A DNA stretch of 13,396 bases from JBDIAR01 sp039812545 (lineage in GTDB: Bacteria > Actinomycetota > Actinomycetes > Actinomycetales > Dermatophilaceae): NCBI GenBank assembly GCA_039812545.1, contig JBDIAR010000095.1:1-13396 (forward strand), read 5' to 3'. The notes beneath the pieces were generated by a model that worked only from the letters and a program-made list of their open reading frames with translations, did no database searches and had not been told where the DNA came from. The position numbers and the translations under genes are program-made. Positions 6,273 to 13,395 of the stretch are shown one piece after another; the first letter of the stretch is position 1; the number at the start of each line of letters is the position of its first letter.

Positions 6273-8933
6273 ATGGCCACCGCGTTGTACCGTCTTGGCA
6301 AGTGGGCCAGCCATCACGCGAGGATCGTCGTCGCCGTCTGGTTGGTCCTGCTCGCCGCCGTGTCGAGCGCCGCCATGGGGCTCGGGCCCCAGCTGACGAC
6401 CAAGATCTCGATCCCCGGGACCGACTTCGAACGCGTCTCCCGCGAGCTGAAGACCCAGATCCCCCAGGCGGCCGGCGGATCCGGCACCGTCGTGTTCAGC
6501 ACCGACGGGGCACCGTTCACGGCGGCGCAGAAGCAGGCCGTCGCCGACGCCTCCACCCGCTGGACCAAGGTCGCCGGGGTGACCTCGGCCCGTGACCCGT
6601 TCGTCACCCAGGCCACCATCGACGGCAGCGCCGCCCAGCTCGCCGAGGCCCAGGCCAAGCTCGACGCCGGTACGAAGCAACTAGCCGGCGCCCCCGCCCA
6701 GTTGGCGGCTGCCCAGGCCCAACTCGACGCGGCCCAGGCCAAGCTCGACGCCGGCCGGGCCCAGCTCGCCCCCGCCCAGGCCAAGATCGCGGCCGCCGAG
6801 AAGCAGATCGCCGCACTCACCGCAGCCGGCCAAAGCGCTGCGGCCCGGGCCGCCGCCGCCCAATTGGCCCCGGCCAAGGCGCAGGTCGCGGCCGGGACGG
6901 CACAGCTCGATGCCGCCGCCGCCCAGCTCGACCAGGGCCGCAAGACGCTGGCCACCAAGAAGGCGGAGTACGACGCGGGTGTCGCCCGACTGGCCGCCGC
7001 CAAGACCCAGCTCGAGGTGGGCAAACGTCAGGCCGCGTTGGTGTCCGGTATGCGGGTGGTCAGTGCCGATCAGACCGTGGCCGTCTCGCAGGTCGGGTTC
7101 GCCACGGACGTCCAGTCCATCACGAAGCAGACCCGCGACGACGTCATCGCGATCGGGCGCAGCCTGTCCTCGGCCGGCCTGCACGTCGACTTCGGCAACG
7201 AGCTCTTCTTCGACCTCACCTCGATCATCGGTCCGAGCGAAATCACCGGCGTCGTCGTCGCCGCGCTCGTCCTGCTGATCGCCCTCGGCTCCCTGATCGC
7301 GGCCGGTCTGCCGCTGCTCATGGCGATCACCGGGGTCGGCGTCGGGATCGGCTCGGCCATGGCATACAGCCACTTCTCCGAGATGAACAGCGTCACGCCG
7401 GCCCTCGGTCTGATGATCGGGCTGGCCGTCGGCATCGACTACTCGCTGTTCATCGTCAACCGGCACCGGACCCAGCTGCTGGCCGGCGTCGAGAACCACG
7501 AGTCGATCGGCCGCGCCACCGGGACCAGCGGCAACGCCGTGACCTTCGCCGGGCTCACCGTCATCGTCGCGCTGGCCGCCCTCGGCGTCACCGGCATTCA
7601 GTTCCTCGGCCTGATGGGCAATGTCGCGGCGGTCACCGTCGCCCTGGCCGTGCTGGTCGCCATCACCCTGACGCCCGCCCTGCTCGGGGCACTCGGCCAC
7701 CGCATCCTGTCCCGCCGGGCCTGGCGGCAGGCGGGGATCGACCCCACGGCCGCGCACGTGCCCCAAGAGGGCGCGACCGCCATCGTCGATCACGAGGCGC
7801 AGGGTTCGGCCCGCTGGGGCCGGTTCGTCACCGGGCATCCGTGGCTCGGGGCGGCCGTCGGCCTGGTCGTCCTCGGGATCCTCGCCATCCCGGCGGCCTC
7901 GTTGCGACTGGGCCTGCCGGACGGCGGGTCCGAACCCAAGGACTCCAGCGCCTACCGCGCCTACCACCTGGTCGCCGACAAGTTCGGTCCGGGCGTCAAC
8001 GGTCCGATCGTCGCGGTCGCTCACCTGGCGCGGCCGGCCACCGGCGCGGACGCCGTCGAGGTGCTCTCCGTCGCCGAACGACTCAAGGCCGTCCCCGGAG
8101 TCGACCGGGTCGTGCCGATCGGGACGAGCACGGACTCCACGATCGCGGCATACCAGTTGCTCTCGGCATACGGACCGGCGGACGAACGCACTGTCGACAC
8201 CGTCAAGGCCATCCGCGAGGCGGCGCCGCAGGTGGCCGCGGACACCGGTGCGTCGGTGGAGATCACCGGCATGACCGTGGCCAATATCGACATCTCCGCG
8301 AAGCTGGCGGACGCGTTGCCGCGCTATCTGGCGATCGTCGTCGGGCTGTCGCTGCTGATCCTGCTGCTGGTGTTCCGGTCGGTGGTCGTGCCGTTGCTGG
8401 CCACCCTGGGCTTCCTGCTGTCGCTGGCGGCGGCCTTCGGCTGCGCCGTGGCGGTGTACCAGTGGGGGTGGCTGGCGAGCCTGTTCGGGATCAGCCAGCC
8501 CGCGCCGCTGCTGAGTTTCCTGCCGACGATCCTCATCGGCGTGCTCTTCGGGCTGGCGATGGACTATCAGATGTTCCTCGTCACGGGGATGCGGGAGGCG
8601 CACCGGCACGGTCAGGAGGCTCGAGCGGCGGTGCTGACCGGGTACCGCCACGGGGCCCGCGTGGTCACGGCGGCCGCGATCATCATGGTGAGCGTCTTCG
8701 CCGGGTTCATCTTCGCCCACCTGACGATGATCCGGCCGATCGGGTTCGGGCTCGCGATGGGCGTCGCGCTGGACGCCTTCCTGGTGCGGATGACCGTGAC
8801 GCCTGCGGTGATGACCCTGCTCGGTGAACGGGCCTGGTGGCTGCCGAAGTGGCTCGACCGGGTCCTGCCGGACGTCGATGTCGAAGGCGTCAAGCTGCTG
8901 GAGGCCCTGGACCGCGGCACCCTCGGGCGCTGA
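6273..8933 (+). CDS. MMPL-family RND permease with a long Ala/Gln-rich coiled-coil insertion
   Basis: This 886-residue membrane permease has AAGGA at 6263-6267, five bases before ATG. The frame continues upstream inside tetR, but those residues are out-of-frame sequence. TM1 is at about residues 16-37. Residues ~118-252 form an Ala/Gln/Leu-rich heptad region predicted as a coiled-coil hairpin outside the membrane. The first helix bundle spans about residues 323-478 and carries G387-I-D-Y-S-L-F. The second half starts with a helix near 530, has an outer domain, then a bundle carrying G-L-A-M-D764-Y-Q. These Asp-Tyr motifs are the proton-relay positions of MMPL pumps. The family exports lipids, siderophores or drugs by proton-motive force. 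The substrate is unknown here, and no lipid-synthesis genes lie nearby. It ends in a terminator shared with etfD. Confidence 0.92.
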   Translation: MATALYRLGKWASHHARIVVAVWLVLLAAVSSAAMGLGPQLTTKISIPGTDFERVSRELKTQIPQAAGGSGTVVFSTDGAPFTAAQKQAVADASTRWTKVAGVTSARDPFVTQATIDGSAAQLAEAQAKLDAGTKQLAGAPAQLAAAQAQLDAAQAKLDAGRAQLAPAQAKIAAAEKQIAALTAAGQSAAARAAAAQLAPAKAQVAAGTAQLDAAAAQLDQGRKTLATKKAEYDAGVARLAAAKTQLEVGKRQAALVSGMRVVSADQTVAVSQVGFATDVQSITKQTRDDVIAIGRSLSSAGLHVDFGNELFFDLTSIIGPSEITGVVVAALVLLIALGSLIAAGLPLLMAITGVGVGIGSAMAYSHFSEMNSVTPALGLMIGLAVGIDYSLFIVNRHRTQLLAGVENHESIGRATGTSGNAVTFAGLTVIVALAALGVTGIQFLGLMGNVAAVTVALAVLVAITLTPALLGALGHRILSRRAWRQAGIDPTAAHVPQEGATAIVDHEAQGSARWGRFVTGHPWLGAAVGLVVLGILAIPAASLRLGLPDGGSEPKDSSAYRAYHLVADKFGPGVNGPIVAVAHLARPATGADAVEVLSVAERLKAVPGVDRVVPIGTSTDSTIAAYQLLSAYGPADERTVDTVKAIREAAPQVAADTGASVEITGMTVANIDISAKLADALPRYLAIVVGLSLLILLLVFRSVVVPLLATLGFLLSLAAAFGCAVAVYQWGWLASLFGISQPAPLLSFLPTILIGVLFGLAMDYQMFLVTGMREAHRHGQEARAAVLTGYRHGARVVTAAAIIMVSVFAGFIFAHLTMIRPIGFGLAMGVALDAFLVRMTVTPAVMTLLGERAWWLPKWLDRVLPDVDVEGVKLLEALDRGTLGR

Positions 8934-8948
8934 GCACGGGCCGGCGCG

Positions 8949-9034
8949 CACCGGCATACGCCGGCGCTCACCGGCATACCCCCGAGGGCACCGGCATACC
9001 TTCGCACCGGCATACGCCTGAACCGGCATACGCC
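8949..9034. repeat. Five-copy degenerate tandem repeat with core ACCGGCATAC
   Basis: CCGGCATAC occurs at 8951, 8971, 8991, 9007 and 9023, with spacings of 20, 20, 16 and 16 bases, in the untranslated stretch after mmpL. Copies 1, 4 and 5 continue as GGCATACGCC. The flanks share only a loose (G)CACC before the core. This is the densest cluster of a 7-mer that is also over-represented elsewhere in the window. Confidence 0.8.
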
Positions 9035-9057
9035 GGACAGACCCAGCACGACGAACC

Positions 9058-9083
9058 GCCCCCGGCCTGTGCTGGCCGGGGGC
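9058..9083. terminator. Bidirectional terminator between mmpL and etfD
   Basis: GCCCCCGGCC and GGCCGGGGGC form a perfect ten-pair stem around the six-base loop TGTGCT. The convergent mmpL and etfD genes end on either side. There is no real T-run, only CCCTTTG on the + side, as is usual in high-GC actinomycetes. An outer inverted repeat (9024-9034 with 9100-9110, CGGCATACGCC) brackets the hairpin. Confidence 0.8.
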
Positions 9084-9110
9084 AGTCCCTTTGTGCTCTG
9101 GCGTATGCCG

Positions 9111-11426
9111 TCAGACCGGAGCGGGGGCGCTGGGCTCCGGGTCGGATGCCGGCGCCGCCGCAACGGCCACCGGCTCGGCGGGCGGGGCCGGCTGGATCGC
9201 GGCCAGCAACATCTGGGCCACGTCGACGACCTCGACGTTCTGGCCGATGCCGCCCTCGCGCTTGGCGTTGACGCCGTCGGAGATCATCACCCGGCAGAAC
9301 GGGCAGGCGACCGCGATCCGTTCGACGCCGGTCGCGATGGCCTCCTCGGTCCGGTTGATGTTGATCCGGGTGCCGAGCTTCTCCTCGGCCCACATCCGCG
9401 CACCACCGGCGCCGCAGCAGAACGAGCGGATGCCGCTGCGGTCCATCTCGGTCATCGTCACGCCCGGCAGCGAACCGAGCAGCTCGCGCGGCGGGGCGTA
9501 CACGTGGTTGTGCCGACCGAGGTAGCACGGGTCGTGGTAGGTGACGCTGGGCGCGGTCGAGGCGTTGCCCTTGGCCATCGGTCCGTTCGGCCGGGTGACC
9601 GGGGTGAGCCTGCCGGCCTTGACCAGGTCGTTGAGGAGTTCGGTGTGGTGGACGACCTCATAGTGGCCGCCGAGCTGGGGGTACTCGTTCTTGAAGGTGT
9701 TGAAGCAGTGCGGGCAGGTCACGATGATCTTGGTGACCTTGAGCTCCTTGAACATCTCCACATTGCCCTGGGCGAGCATGTGGAACAGGAACTCGTTGCC
9801 GGCCCGTCGGGCCGAGTCGCCCGTGCAGGTCTCGCCGTCACCGAGTACCGCGAACGTGACGCCCGCGGTGTGCAGCAACTCGGCGACCGCGCGCGCGGTC
9901 CGCTTGGCCCGGTCCTCGAAGGCCCCGGCGCAGCCGACCCAGTAGAGGTAGTCGACATCGGAGAGGTCCTCGACGTCGGCGCCGGCCAGCGGGATGTCGA
10001 AGTCCAGGCCCTTGGCCCAGTCCATCCGCAGCTTGCTGGCCATGCCCCACGGGTTCTGCTTCTGTTCGAGGTTCTTGAACAGACCGGCGAACTCGCTCGG
10101 GTATGCCGTTTCGATCATCGTCTGGTACCGGCGCATGTCGACGATGTGGTCGACATGCTCGATGTCGACCGGGCACTGCTCGACGCAGGCGCCGCAGGTC
10201 GTGCAGGACCACAGCACGTCGGAGTCGATCACGCAGTCCGGGCCGAGCGGGGTGTATGCCGTCAGCGGGTGTTCGATGTCGTAGCCGGTGTCGCCGACCA
10301 GGGGCATCTCGTCGAGGTGCTGGATCTGGGCTGGCATCGCCTTGCGCTCTTCCTCGGTGGCCTGCATCCAGGGCGCCTTGGCGTGCGCGTGCTCGCGCAG
10401 GTTCATGATGAGCAGCTTGGGCGACAGCGGCTTGTCGGTGTTCCACGCGGGGCACTGGGACTGGCAGCGACCGCATTCGGTGCAGGTCGTGAAGTCGAGC
10501 AGACCCTTCCAGGTGAAGTCCTCGATCCGCCGCACGCCGAGGACCGTGTTCTCGTCCAGGTCGTCGGCGTTCTCGAAGTCGATGGGTTCGCCGTTGCTGA
10601 GCAGCGGGTGCAGGGCGCCGAGGGAGGTCCGGCCGTCCGCGTGGCGCTTGAGCCAGATATTGGCGAAGGCGAGGAACCGGTGCCAGGCGACACCCATCGT
10701 CGGGAAGCGAGCGATGATGATCATCCAGGTGAAGCTGATGATGATCTTCAGCGCGGCGACGATGATCAGCAGGTTGAGGACGAGGTCGATGTTGTGCCCG
10801 AACCAGTTCTCCATGACCTTGCCGATGATCAGCCCGGTCGTCGGGTAGTGCGCGAACGTCCTGTTCTCGGGGTCGTCGGCGACCCACTCGAGACCGCGGA
10901 TCGAGATGATGCAGGTCGAGACGGCGAGGATGATGAACTCGACGAAGTAGGCCTGCCAGAAGGTCGACCCGAAGAACCGGGAGCGCCGGCCGTCGATCCC
11001 GGGCGAGTTGGCCGGCTTGTTCTTCTGGCGGATGAAGATGAGCACGACGATGCCCCAGAACGTCGCCCACGCCATGATCTCCACGGCCCACTCGTAGGGC
11101 GGCCAGTGTCCGATGACCGGCAGGGCGAAGCGCGGGTCGAAGAGCTCGCCGAACGCGTGCAACAAGGTGAGCACGAGGACCAGGAAGCCGATCGCGACGA
11201 ACCAGTGGGCCGCCGCCACCAGCGGCAGCCGCTTCATCCGGGTATGCAGGAAGAACTCGCGCAGCAGCGTCACCGTGCGCTGCCACTTGTTGTCCCGCCG
11301 GTGGTGCTCGGGCGTGCCCAGCTTGAACACGTCCACGTAATGGGCGAGCGAGCGTCCGAGGAGCGCCAGGGCCGTGAAGACGACCGCGTGACTGATGACG
11401 ATCAAGACCCACTGCAAAGGGCTCAT
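9111..11426 (-). CDS. etfD: Membrane Fe-S oxidoreductase, EtfD-like (ETF:quinone electron transfer)
   Basis: This 771-residue protein starts at ATG 11426 (MSPLQWVLIV); the 11 codons upstream in frame lie over the promoter. The N-terminal ~270 residues form about five to six membrane helices of NarI-like type. Two ferredoxin-type 4Fe-4S clusters follow: C315-x2-C318-x2-C321-x3-C325-P and C408-x2-C411-x2-C414-x3-C418-P. Two CCG (HdrB/GlpC-like) domains come next, with H-D-P-C634 and C670-C671-G, and then a Pro/Ala-rich tail of about 30 residues. The arrangement matches M. tuberculosis Rv0338c (EtfD), which passes electrons from the acyl-CoA dehydrogenase/EtfBA system to the membrane and is needed for fatty-acid oxidation. 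EtfA/B are not in the window. The assignment to EtfD is by architecture. Confidence 0.85.
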   Translation of the reverse strand: MSPLQWVLIVISHAVVFTALALLGRSLAHYVDVFKLGTPEHHRRDNKWQRTVTLLREFFLHTRMKRLPLVAAAHWFVAIGFLVLVLTLLHAFGELFDPRFALPVIGHWPPYEWAVEIMAWATFWGIVVLIFIRQKNKPANSPGIDGRRSRFFGSTFWQAYFVEFIILAVSTCIISIRGLEWVADDPENRTFAHYPTTGLIIGKVMENWFGHNIDLVLNLLIIVAALKIIISFTWMIIIARFPTMGVAWHRFLAFANIWLKRHADGRTSLGALHPLLSNGEPIDFENADDLDENTVLGVRRIEDFTWKGLLDFTTCTECGRCQSQCPAWNTDKPLSPKLLIMNLREHAHAKAPWMQATEEERKAMPAQIQHLDEMPLVGDTGYDIEHPLTAYTPLGPDCVIDSDVLWSCTTCGACVEQCPVDIEHVDHIVDMRRYQTMIETAYPSEFAGLFKNLEQKQNPWGMASKLRMDWAKGLDFDIPLAGADVEDLSDVDYLYWVGCAGAFEDRAKRTARAVAELLHTAGVTFAVLGDGETCTGDSARRAGNEFLFHMLAQGNVEMFKELKVTKIIVTCPHCFNTFKNEYPQLGGHYEVVHHTELLNDLVKAGRLTPVTRPNGPMAKGNASTAPSVTYHDPCYLGRHNHVYAPPRELLGSLPGVTMTEMDRSGIRSFCCGAGGARMWAEEKLGTRININRTEEAIATGVERIAVACPFCRVMISDGVNAKREGGIGQNVEVVDVAQMLLAAIQPAPPAEPVAVAAAPASDPEPSAPAPV

Positions 11427-11737
11427 GTTTGGCAGTGTACTTGCGGGTAGCTTCCACAACTCAGGGGAATTGGTGTGCGGTTGGTCGCGTGGTGCAAGTG
11501 GTGCGGGGAGCCGGTCGGGCGGTGTCCGGCGGTGTCCGGCGGGGGACGAGCCAGGCGTTCCGGCGACGGCATACCAGCCGAGGGGAGCATCGGCATACCG
11601 GCTCTGGATAATCGCGCGTTTGGGGATGCATAAGCATCTGTGTTAGACATGTCACGTCGGCCGTATGCCGACCTTGGGGGTTTTCATCGTGGCCGTCGGG
11701 ATCGACGGGCACGCCATCGAGAGGACGAGACACGCTC
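11427..11737. other. Divergent intergenic region between etfD and cysK
   Basis: This 311-bp region holds the etfD promoter at its left end. It also holds a 10-bp tandem repeat (GGCGGTGTCC, two and a half copies at 11518-11542), two GGCATAC copies (11568, 11592) and one inverted copy (11663). A possible cysK -10 box, GATAAT, lies at 11607-11612, and a small imperfect palindrome ATGCATAAGCAT lies near 11626-11637. The leader of cysK would then be over 100 bases. No recognised riboswitch fold was found by eye. Confidence 0.5.
11434..11439 (-). promoter_or_regulatory. -10 box of a probably leaderless etfD promoter
   Basis: On the minus strand TACACT (TAnnnT) is followed by seven bases (GCCAAAC) and then the ATG of etfD, so the mRNA would begin at the start codon. 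No Shine-Dalgarno is present. A -35 box is unclear. Confidence 0.55.
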
Positions 11738-12667
11738 ATGCCCATCTACCCGGACGTCACCGCCGTCATCGGCCGCACCCCGCTGGTGCGGATCAACCGA
11801 CTGGTGCCGGACTGTCCGGCGACGATCGCGGCCAAGCTCGAGTTCTTCAACCCCGGTGGTTCGGTCAAGGACCGGATCGGGGCGGCGATCATCGACGCCG
11901 CCGCCGCGTCCGGCGAACTGCAGCCCGGTGGCACGATCATCGAGGCCACGAGTGGGAACACCGGTATCGCCCTGGCCATGGTCGGCGCGGCCAGGGGGTA
12001 CAAGGTGGTCCTGACGATGCCCGAGTCGATGTCCAAGGAGCGGCGCGCGCTGCTGCGCGCCTTCGGGGCCGAGCTCATCCTTACCGACCCGGCGCTCGGG
12101 ATGCGGGGCGCCGTCGAGAAGTCCGAGGAGATCGCCCGCGAGCGCGGCGGGGTGCTGGCCCGGCAGTTCGCCAACCCGGCGAACGTCGAGATCCACCGCA
12201 AGACCACCGCCGAGGAGATCTGGGCGGACACCGACGGCGCGGTCGACATCGTCGTGTCCGGCATCGGTACCGGTGGCACGATCTCCGGTGTCGGTCAGGT
12301 GCTGAAGTCGCGCAAACCCTCGGTTCAGATGATCGGGGTCGAGCCGGCGGAGTCGCCCATCCTCAACGGTGGGAAGCCCGGGCCGCACAAGATCCAAGGG
12401 CTCGGTGCCAACTTCATCCCCGAGATCCTCGACCGCGAGATCTACGACGAGATCATCGACATCGACGCCGGTACGGCGGTGGAGTGGGCTCGGCGCGCGG
12501 CCACCGAGGAAGGCCTGCTCGTCGGCATCTCCTCCGGGGCGGCGCTCGCGGCCGCGGCTCAGGTCGCCGGGCGCCCGGAGAACGCCGGCAAGACGATCGT
12601 GGTCGTCATCCCCTCATTCGGGGAGCGGTATCTGTCGACGGTCCTGTTCGAGGGGCTCGTGGACTGA
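11738..12667 (+). CDS. cysK: O-acetylserine sulfhydrylase (cysteine synthase A)
   Basis: This 309-residue cytosolic PLP enzyme makes cysteine from O-acetylserine and sulfide. The PLP lysine is K44 in NPGGSVKDR. The substrate loop T71-S-G-N-T-G and the phosphate-binding G177-T-G-G-T are intact, and S293 in IPSFGERYLST contacts the pyridine nitrogen. The family hallmark GRTPLVRINRL is near the N-terminus, and the length is typical for CysK. A purine-rich stretch GAGAGGACGAG lies 8-18 bases before ATG and may act as a weak ribosome site. No cysE follows, although the two genes are often adjacent; a terminator and a tRNA come next. CBS or O-phosphoserine variants are less likely given the overall CysK match. 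Confidence 0.94.
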   Translation: MPIYPDVTAVIGRTPLVRINRLVPDCPATIAAKLEFFNPGGSVKDRIGAAIIDAAAASGELQPGGTIIEATSGNTGIALAMVGAARGYKVVLTMPESMSKERRALLRAFGAELILTDPALGMRGAVEKSEEIARERGGVLARQFANPANVEIHRKTTAEEIWADTDGAVDIVVSGIGTGGTISGVGQVLKSRKPSVQMIGVEPAESPILNGGKPGPHKIQGLGANFIPEILDREIYDEIIDIDAGTAVEWARRAATEEGLLVGISSGAALAAAAQVAGRPENAGKTIVVVIPSFGERYLSTVLFEGLVD

Positions 12668-12710
12668 CGGGGTGTTCGCCGCTCCCTCGGGGGTGGCTTG
12701 ATCCTCCCTT

Positions 12711-12739
12711 GGGTGGCGTCGCGTGCCGCGACGCTACCC
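12711..12739 (+). terminator. Rho-independent-type hairpin after cysK
   Basis: GGGTGGCGTCGCG pairs with CGCGACGCTACCC over 13 positions (one G-T) around a three-base loop TGC, 44 bases after the cysK stop. The T-tail is minimal (CTTGG). Confidence 0.7.
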
Positions 12740-12836
12740 TTGGAGGCGGGCCTGTCCGGTGCGGTTGTCGCGTTCGGTGCGTTCGCCGGGGGAGCGGACC
12801 GGTATGCGGTCGGCACCGCTGGTCGGGCCCGTCTCA

Positions 12837-12922
12837 GGAGGGCTCGCATAGTGGCCTAGTGCGACGGTCTTGAAAACCGTTATGGGCACCCCCCATCGTG
12901 GGTTCGAATCCCACGCCCTCCG
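12837..12922 (+). tRNA. tRNA-Ser (anticodon UGA)
   Basis: The acceptor arms GGAGGGC (12837-12843) and GCCCTCC (12915-12921) pair fully, with discriminator G. The anticodon stem ACGGT/ACCGT (12864-12868 with 12876-12880) encloses loop CTTGAAA, giving TGA at 12871-12873. A long variable arm (ATGGG...CCCAT) marks the serine class. The T arm is GTGGG-TTCGAAT-CCCAC. CCA is not encoded; CCC follows. Confidence 0.96.
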
Positions 12923-12928
12923 CCCACA

Positions 12929-12971
12929 ACACCCCCGCTGACCAGCACAAACACCCCGGCAGCGGGGGTGT
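12929..12971 (+). terminator. Strong hairpin after tRNA-Ser
   Basis: ACACCCCCGCTG (12929-12940) and CAGCGGGGGTGT (12960-12971) are perfect 12-base inverted arms around 19 bases, six bases after the tRNA. There is no T-run, as with the other terminators here. Confidence 0.78.
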
Positions 12972-12980
12972 CGTCATATC

Positions 12981-13379
12981 CGGCCGTCACCGGCTGAACC
13001 CGGCCGCATCGGGCAGTCCACGGGCAAATGGCGGGCAAGACATGACGAGCCACCAGCTCAGTCGCCTTCCGGGAACCGCTCGCTGCTCCTCACGTAGCCC
13101 GGATAGAGCGACCGAACCGCCAAGGCATAGCCGAGAAGACCACCGCCCACGCTGAGGAGGACTAGCCAAGTAATTGAAGCAACCTCGACTCCTAAGGCGC
13201 CAGCTCCACAGCATCAGCCCGAGGCCCACGACGAGCACCGCTGTCGCCAAAACCAGCGCGCGCCTCATGATCGAAAGCACCCGCGCGACAGGCGGCGACT
13301 GGGACTCCATGGACCGACGGTAATCACGGCCACGAACAAGCTGCGGTCAAGAACGTCGATTCCCGGCCGTCACTGGCTG
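12981..13379. repeat. Pair of near-identical 16-bp direct repeats
   Basis: CGGCCGTCACCGGCTG at 12981-12996 recurs at 13364-13379 with a single change (CACTGG). They flank the small minus-strand pseudogene, about 380 bases apart, just downstream of a tRNA gene. Whether they are recombination scars or coincidence is unknown. Confidence 0.45.
13058..13268 (-). pseudogene. Small two-helix membrane protein, probably frameshifted
   Basis: On the minus strand ATG 13268 begins MRRALVLATAVLVVGLGLML, a good first membrane helix, but that frame then turns into Arg-rich sequence. In the +1 frame, from about 13208, it reads GALGVEVASITWLVLLSVGG then GLLGYALAVRSLYPGY and ends SSERFPEGD at a stop (13058-13060). 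This is a good second helix with a polar tail, but it has no start codon of its own. One extra base near 13208-13212 would explain the break. The joined product would be about 70 residues. It matches no family I recognise. The sequence is less GC-rich than its neighbours. A sequencing error is an alternative explanation. Confidence 0.45.
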
Positions 13380-13395
13380 TCTGCGGGAATCGACG
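13354..13395. repeat. 12-bp perfect inverted repeat at the window edge
   Basis: CGTCGATTCCCG (13354-13365) and CGGGAATCGACG (13384-13395) are exact inverted arms around 18 bases. It could be the terminator of a gene beyond the window or the end of an element. The second copy of the 16-bp direct repeat lies mostly in the loop. Confidence 0.6.

Noticed and set aside
6681..9029. Very long open frames opposite mmpL, etfD (9069-11450) and dcd-tetR (4406-6301)
   Set aside because: They are rich in Arg, Gly, Asp and His, lack family motifs, and mirror real genes with clear domains and ribosome sites. Such shadows are usual at this GC content.
8949..9034. CRISPR array
   Set aside because: Repeats are only 9-10 bp, spacing is 16-20 bp with related flanks, and no cas gene is present.
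11640..11737. Riboswitch or T-box in the cysK leader
   Set aside because: No conserved core or convincing stem set could be recognised by eye.
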